From: Candidatus Pelagibacter sp.
Lineage (GTDB): Bacteria > Pseudomonadota > Alphaproteobacteria > Pelagibacterales > Pelagibacteraceae
Reading direction: 5' to 3'
Length of the DNA: 8,462 nucleotides
Assembly: GCA_028226735.1 (NCBI GenBank)
Contig: JAOIYV010000024.1
Span: 1 to 8,462, forward strand
Numbering within the stretch: the stretch's first letter is position 1; each line of letters opens with the position of its first letter. Both the position numbers and the translations under genes were made by a program. Positions 4,324-8,462 of the stretch are shown one piece after another. Below the pieces are notes generated by a model. It was not told where the DNA came from and ran no database searches. It was given only the letters and a program-made list of their open reading frames with translations.

Positions 4324-6222
4324 ATGACTAAAAAATTTAATGAAATTTATCAAGATTCCATAAATAACCCTGAAGATTTCTGGAAAGAAGTTTCAAATGA
4401 CATTTTTTGGTTTAAAAAACCTACTAAGATTTTAAATAAATCAAACCCTCCTTTTTATAAGTGGTTTGAGGATGGAGTAACTAATACTTGCTACAATGCA
4501 TTAGATATTCATATTGATCAAGGTAGAGGTGATAAACTTGCTTTAATATATGACAGTCCAATAACTGGGAATAAAAAACAGTTTACCTACAGAGAACTAA
4601 GAGAAAAAGTTTCAAAATTCGCTGGAGCACTTAGAAATCAAGGTGTTAATAAAGGGGATAGGGTAATAATCTATATGCCTATGATACCCGAAGCAGTTAT
4701 TGCTATGCTAGCATGTGGAAGAATTGGGGCAATTCACTCTGTAGTATTCGGAGGCTTTGCTTCTAATGAGTTGGCTAGTAGAATTGATGATAGTAAAGCA
4801 AAGATATTAGTAACTGCTTCATGTGGCTTTGAACCTGGAAAAACTGTTGAATATAAACCATTGGTTGATGCCGCAATTAAAATGGCCTCTCATAAGATTG
4901 ACAAGATGATCTTATTTCAGAGAATAGATAATACAGTTAAGCTTAATGCTCCTAAAGAAATAAGTTGGAATGAAGCACTTTCAGATGCAAAGGATGTAAA
5001 TTGTGTTGAAATGAATTCAAATGATTTAGCCTATATTTTATATACCTCAGGAACTACTGGCATACCAAAAGGTATTGTTAGAGATATTGGTGGTCATATA
5101 GTTGCTCTTAAATGGACTATGAAAAATATTTATAATATTGATGCAGATGATGTTTGGTGGTCTGCAAGTGATATTGGTTGGATTGTTGGACACTCATATA
5201 TTGTTTATGCCCCTTTATTTAAAGGATGCACCACAGTGTTGTTTGAAGGAAAACCAGTTGGAACTCCAGACGCAGGTACTTTTTGGAAAATAATTTCAGA
5301 TTATAAAGTGAAATCACTTTTTACAGCACCAACTGCTTTTAGGGCAATTAAAAAAGAAGATCCTGAAGGTAAATTTTTTTCTAAATATGAACTTTCTAAA
5401 TTTGAAAGTCTATTTCTCGCAGGTGAAAGAGCTGACCCAGATACAATTAAGTGGGCAGAAAATTTATTAAATGTTCCTGTAATTGATCATTGGTGGCAAA
5501 CAGAAACGAGCTGGGCTATTAGTTCAAATTGTACAGGAATAGAAATGATGAAAACAAAATATGGCTCTGCCTGTAAAGCTGTACCCGGCTATGATGTTAA
5601 GATTATAAAGCCCGATCAAACTTTAGCGAAACCTAATGAAATGGGAGATATAGTTGTTAAACTTCCCTTGCCCCCTGGAACTTTTCCAACATTATGGAAT
5701 GCAGATAAAAGATATAAAGATAACTACATGACTAATTATAAGGGTTACTATGAGACATATGATGCAGGTCATATAGATGAAGATGGTTATATTTGGATTA
5801 TGTCTAGAACAGATGATATCATAAATGTTGCTGGTCATAGATTATCAACTGGTGCAATTGAAGAAGTTCTTTCTGAACATCAGTCTGTAGCTGAGTGTGC
5901 TGTGTTAGGAATTGCTGATAAATTAAAAGGACAACTACCAATAGGCCTTGTAGTTCTTAAAACAGGTGTAAAAAAAGATAACGAAACAATCTCAAAAGAA
6001 TGTATAAAAATGGTTAGAGATGTCATTGGACCTGTTGCTGCATTTAAAATAGTAATTGTTATTAAGAGATTACCAAAAACTAGATCTGGTAAAATATTAA
6101 GAGGAACTATAAGAAAAATTGCCGATAAAGAAGATTATAAAATACCCGCAACAATTGACGACCCTGCAATTTTGACAGAGATAAAAGAAGATTTAATTAA
6201 AAATAATATTTTAAAAAGATGA
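4324..6222 (+). CDS. prpE: Propionyl-CoA synthetase (PrpE/ACSS3-type acyl-CoA ligase)
   Basis: This 632-residue AMP-forming acyl-CoA ligase of the acetyl-CoA synthetase branch activates a short carboxylate, most likely propionate, with ATP and CoA. An acetyl-CoA synthetase N-terminal domain (about 5-60) precedes the AMP-binding core. The phosphate loop is YTSGTTGIPKG (240-250); WWQTET (390-395), YD (479-480) and the hinge/GHR segment (495-506) follow. The C-terminal lid holds PKTRSGKILR (584-593) with catalytic K590. GRIGAIHSVVFGGFASNELA (132-151), ASCGFEPG (165-172) and the GIVRDIGGH run after the loop are features shared with PrpE and animal ACSS3 rather than Acs. Acrylate is a possible second substrate, since PrpE is used for it in some marine bacteria. 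The ATG is preceded by a weak AAAAGAGA (4307-4313). Its TGA overlaps the next start. No prpB/C or carboxylase gene is nearby. Confidence 0.85.
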   Translation: MTKKFNEIYQDSINNPEDFWKEVSNDIFWFKKPTKILNKSNPPFYKWFEDGVTNTCYNALDIHIDQGRGDKLALIYDSPITGNKKQFTYRELREKVSKFAGALRNQGVNKGDRVIIYMPMIPEAVIAMLACGRIGAIHSVVFGGFASNELASRIDDSKAKILVTASCGFEPGKTVEYKPLVDAAIKMASHKIDKMILFQRIDNTVKLNAPKEISWNEALSDAKDVNCVEMNSNDLAYILYTSGTTGIPKGIVRDIGGHIVALKWTMKNIYNIDADDVWWSASDIGWIVGHSYIVYAPLFKGCTTVLFEGKPVGTPDAGTFWKIISDYKVKSLFTAPTAFRAIKKEDPEGKFFSKYELSKFESLFLAGERADPDTIKWAENLLNVPVIDHWWQTETSWAISSNCTGIEMMKTKYGSACKAVPGYDVKIIKPDQTLAKPNEMGDIVVKLPLPPGTFPTLWNADKRYKDNYMTNYKGYYETYDAGHIDEDGYIWIMSRTDDIINVAGHRLSTGAIEEVLSEHQSVAECAVLGIADKLKGQLPIGLVVLKTGVKKDNETISKECIKMVRDVIGPVAAFKIVIVIKRLPKTRSGKILRGTIRKIADKEDYKIPATIDDPAILTEIKEDLIKNNILKR

Positions 6223-6548
6223 TAAAAACATACTTGTTTTTAGTTGGTGCAATTTTTTGTGAAGTAGCTGGTACGATGCTATTACCTTCTTCACAAAATT
6301 TTAGTAAAATAGTTCCCACTATTTCACTTGCAATTTTTTATCTATCTGCATTTTATCTTTTAACATTTGTAGTAAATAAACTTCCTATTGCTGTTGTTTA
6401 TGCTACGTGGAGTGGACTTGGTATATTCACAATAGCTATACTTGGTAATATATTTTTTAAACAAAATTTGAATTGGCAAACTGTATTAGGATTGTTTTTA
6501 ATTGTTATAGGAGTTGTGCTAATAAACACTTTCACATCAAATTCATAA
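6219..6548 (+). CDS. Small multidrug resistance (SMR/EmrE-like) transporter
   Basis: The 109-residue protein has four predicted membrane helices (about 4-21, 31-50, 57-78, 86-104), the standard SMR length. The membrane-embedded proton/drug-coupling glutamate is E15 (E14 of EmrE) within GAIFCEVAGT (10-19), and YATWSGLGI (61-69) matches the helix-3 signature with the conserved Trp (W64). The Ser-Gly after that Trp favours the Qac/EmrE subtype over guanidinium exporters. SMR proteins act as antiparallel dimers exporting cationic compounds against protons. Its ATG overlaps the synthetase TGA as ATGA, so it is co-transcribed and probably coupled. There is no second SMR gene beside it. The actual substrate is unknown, and an osmolyte or metabolite role is possible in a marine oligotroph. 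Confidence 0.88.
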   Translation: MIKTYLFLVGAIFCEVAGTMLLPSSQNFSKIVPTISLAIFYLSAFYLLTFVVNKLPIAVVYATWSGLGIFTIAILGNIFFKQNLNWQTVLGLFLIVIGVVLINTFTSNS

Positions 6549-6550
6549 TT

Positions 6551-6922
6551 TTAACTAATAAATTTACTTAAGTTAGGTTTAAAATATTTGGGACCTTTCA
6601 TAACCTTACCTTGTTCATTATAGATAGGCTTTCCATCATCACCAAGCTTGCTCATATTGGAATTTTGAACTTCTTCAAAACACTTATCAAGATCAATACC
6701 AAAAGCATGACCAGCTCCGTATGTTACATATAATATATCTGTTAAGGCATCTGCAACTTCCAAAAGGTCCTTGTTATCTAATGCAGCCTTAAATTCACTC
6801 ATTTCTTCATTAATTAAATCATATCTAAGTGTATTAATCTTTTCAGTACTAAAAGATGGCTTAGTTTTGACCTCTTGACCAAAGGTATGCATGAAAGTTT
6901 TTACTTTTTTAAAATTTGACAT
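6551..6922 (-). CDS. MazG-like all-alpha nucleotide pyrophosphohydrolase
   Basis: The 123-residue product carries the all-alpha NTP pyrophosphohydrolase (MazG/HisE superfamily) metal motif: E39-E40-x2-E43, then after 11 residues E55-x2-D58, with D62 one turn on. The C-terminal part, FEEVQNSNMSK (82-92), and the GKxxKGPKYFKP-like stretch (105-116) match small single-domain members that I recall being annotated as nucleoside triphosphate pyrophosphohydrolase or phosphoribosyl-ATP pyrophosphohydrolase-like. These hydrolyse (d)NTPs to monophosphates, often as house-cleaning of damaged nucleotides. The specific substrate cannot be read from sequence. The start has a good AGGAG site. It is a single-gene unit, convergent with the SMR gene (two bases between stops) and divergent from fumarase. 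Confidence 0.82.
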   Translation of the reverse strand: MSNFKKVKTFMHTFGQEVKTKPSFSTEKINTLRYDLINEEMSEFKAALDNKDLLEVADALTDILYVTYGAGHAFGIDLDKCFEEVQNSNMSKLGDDGKPIYNEQGKVMKGPKYFKPNLSKFIS

Positions 6923-6926
6923 TTAG

Positions 6927-6931
6927 CTCCT
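6927..6931 (-). promoter_or_regulatory. Ribosome binding site of the MazG-like gene
   Basis: AGGAG on the minus strand lies four bases upstream of the ATG at 6922. It fixes this start and implies that the transcript begins within the 66-base gap shared with fumarase. Confidence 0.7.
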
Positions 6932-6988
6932 GTAAGTTTTTAAAATTTAATGTATGATTATATTAAATTAATTATTATATATTAATCA

Positions 6989-8377
6989 ATGAAATTAAGA
7001 AAAGAATTCGACAGTATAGGTAGTGTAAATGTACCAAACGATAAATATTGGGGGGCATCGACACAAAGGTCTAATAAATTTTTTAACATTGGAAAAATTT
7101 TAGTTAATATTTCAATAATAAAATCAATTGCCATTATTAAGAGGTCAGCAGCTATAGTACATTTTAAAGAAAAGCAAATCGAAAAAAAAATATCTAATTC
7201 AATAATAAAAGCTTCCGATGAGGTAATAAGAGAAAAACTTAACGAAAACTTTCCTTTAAAAGTTTGGCAAACAGGCTCTGGCACTCAAACTAATATGAAT
7301 GTAAATGAGGTAATTGCTAATAGAGCAATTGAGATTATGGGAGGAAAAAAGGGTTCAAAAAAACCAGTTCACCCAAATGATCACGTAAATAAATCTCAAT
7401 CTACAAATGATGTTTTCCCGACAGCTATGCATATTTCAGTAGCTCAGGAAACTATTAATAAACTTTTACCAAGCTTGAAAATTTTAGAAAGAGAGTTAAA
7501 TAAAAAATCTAAAGAATTTAAGAATATTATTAAAATTGGAAGAACTCACTTACAAGATGCTACTCCATTATCTTTAGGCCAAGAATTTTCAGGTTATCAA
7601 ACCCAGTTAAAAAAATGTATTGAAAGAATAGAATATGCTCTAAAAGAAATATATTTTCTTGCACAAGGAGGGACTGCTGTTGGAACTGGGATTAACTCTC
7701 GAAAAGGTTTCGACAAAAAAATTGTTAAAGAAATAGCAAGGTATACTAAAATTCCATTCAAACCTGCGATGAATAAATTTGCAGAGTTAGCAGCACATGA
7801 TTCTATTGTAAATTTTTCAGGAACACTAAACACTTGTGCTGTTGCACTAATGAAAATATCCAACGATATAAGATTTCTTGGTTCTGGACCAAGAGCTGGT
7901 TATGGAGAATTAATTTTACCAGAAAATGAACCTGGCTCTTCTATTATGCCAGGTAAAGTTAATCCAACACAGTGTGAGGCTGTGACAATGGTTTGTGTAA
8001 AGGTAATTGGTAATCATACTGGTATAACTTTGGCTGGATCCCATGGACATTTTGAACTTAATGTATTTAAACCAATGATTGCTCATAATGTTCTTCAATC
8101 TATAGATCTAATTGCCGATAGTACTAAAAATTTTGCGGCCTATTGTGTTAAAGGAATAAAAGCAAATAAAAAAAAAATTAAAGAGCATTTAGACAATTCA
8201 CTAATGCTTGTTACAGCTTTAGCGCCACATATTGGATATGATAATGCTGCAAAAATTGCAAAAACAGCTTTAAAAAATAACACCACTTTAAAACATGAGA
8301 CTTTAAAGACCGGTCTAATTAAAGAAAAAAATTATGATCTTATTGTAGATCCTAAAAAAATGATTTACCCAAAATGA
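6989..8377 (+). CDS. fumC: Class II fumarate hydratase
   Basis: The 462-residue product is full length for the oxygen-stable, iron-free, homotetrameric fumarase that interconverts fumarate and malate in the TCA cycle. Visible motifs in order are [14 protein letters not shown] (95-108), [14 protein letters not shown] (128-141), [10 protein letters not shown] (184-193) with catalytic-site H187, and the superfamily signature [10 protein letters not shown] (316-325) with base S317, equivalent to S318 of E. coli FumC. The fumarase-type [14 protein letters not shown] run separates it from aspartase and argininosuccinate lyase. The ATG has no recognisable Shine-Dalgarno in its very AT-rich leader, so initiation may be leaderless or structure-free. 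It is divergent from the MazG-like gene with 66 bases between starts, and its 3' end appears to overlap a convergent gene by 13 bases. Confidence 0.96.
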   Translation: MKLRKEFDSIGSVNVPNDKYWGASTQRSNKFFNIGKILVNISIIKSIAIIKRSAAIVHFKEKQIEKKISNSIIKASDEVIREKLNENFPLKVWQTGSGTQTNMNVNEVIANRAIEIMGGKKGSKKPVHPNDHVNKSQSTNDVFPTAMHISVAQETINKLLPSLKILERELNKKSKEFKNIIKIGRTHLQDATPLSLGQEFSGYQTQLKKCIERIEYALKEIYFLAQGGTAVGTGINSRKGFDKKIVKEIARYTKIPFKPAMNKFAELAAHDSIVNFSGTLNTCAVALMKISNDIRFLGSGPRAGYGELILPENEPGSSIMPGKVNPTQCEAVTMVCVKVIGNHTGITLAGSHGHFELNVFKPMIAHNVLQSIDLIADSTKNFAAYCVKGIKANKKKIKEHLDNSLMLVTALAPHIGYDNAAKIAKTALKNNTTLKHETLKTGLIKEKNYDLIVDPKKMIYPK

Positions 8378-8462
8378 GCTTGAAGTAACCTATTAATAAA
8401 ACTTCTAGATTTTATAAAGTTCTTTGTATTTTGATCATTAAAATCATTTATAATATTTTCAG
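8365..8462 (-). CDS. Probable C-terminal end of an unidentified minus-strand gene
   Basis: The minus strand is open from the right edge to TAA at 8367-8365, giving 31 codons. The decoded end, [13 protein letters not shown] (residues 19-31 of the fragment), looks protein-like, with an amphipathic helix and mixed charges, but no family is recognised. It would overlap the end of fumC by 13 bases, in line with the other tight convergent junctions here. An open frame of this length can occur by chance in AT-rich DNA, and the other two minus-strand frames close early, so this is a moderate call. No other feature is seen between 8378 and 8462. Confidence 0.42.
   Translation of the reverse strand, partial: ENIINDFNDQNTKNFIKSRSFINRLLQAHFG

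Noticed and set aside
6982..8098. Minus-strand ORFs opposite fumC
   Set aside because: Antisense to conserved fumarase motifs; composition and lack of start signals mark them as shadows.
1..8462. CRISPR arrays, tRNA or rRNA genes, insertion sequences, phage or toxin-antitoxin genes
   Set aside because: No regularly spaced repeats, cloverleaf or GC-rich RNA segments, transposase-like proteins or terminal repeats were seen; the many A and T runs are the base composition of this genome.

Overview
This AT-rich, tightly packed window looks like chromosome from the SAR11 clade (Candidatus Pelagibacter or a close relative, Alphaproteobacteria). The signs are low G+C, gaps of only a few bases or 4-base overlaps between genes, a spectrally blue-type proteorhodopsin beside ferredoxin and a ferredoxin/thioredoxin reductase-like gene, and an alphaproteobacterial DksA-like protein. 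The clade call rests on gene content and recall of published genomes; no search was run.

Layout. 1-460 (minus) is the N-terminal third of a GT39/ArnT-like membrane glycosyltransferase that runs off the left edge. A strong sigma70-type promoter (490-517) with a GC-rich discriminator then drives a DksA/TraR-family regulator (540-1082, plus), followed by two tiny overlapping membrane-peptide ORFs (1075-1200 and 1197-1292). Facing these is a minus-strand series: proteorhodopsin (3339-4109), an intrinsic terminator (about 3278-3318), 2Fe-2S ferredoxin (2937-3257), a type-2 ferredoxin-NADP reductase (1920-2936) and a YfcG-like glutathione transferase (1297-1923). The last three abut or overlap and form a redox operon. 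The proteorhodopsin start is divergent from a propionyl-CoA synthetase (4324-6222, plus), which overlaps by ATGA a small multidrug resistance transporter (6219-6548). A MazG-like nucleotide pyrophosphohydrolase (6551-6922, minus) is divergent from class II fumarase (6989-8377, plus). The right edge probably holds the last 31 codons of a minus-strand gene overlapping the fumC end.

How it works together (inference). Proteorhodopsin pumps protons in light. The ferredoxin/reductase pair moves electrons between NADPH and low-potential acceptors, and the glutathione enzyme handles disulfides, so the block looks like light-energy plus redox maintenance. Propionyl-CoA synthetase and fumarase are central carbon functions. 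The DksA-like protein suggests growth-rate or stringent control.

No CRISPR array, tRNA, rRNA, insertion sequence, integrase or phage gene was seen, and there is no gene-free stretch over 300 bases. I do not see a convincing undescribed multi-gene system. The most interesting items are the two overlapping microprotein ORFs, the tandem dyads upstream of proteorhodopsin, the terminator almost touching the ferredoxin start, and the stringent-type promoter in front of a zinc-finger-degenerate DksA.
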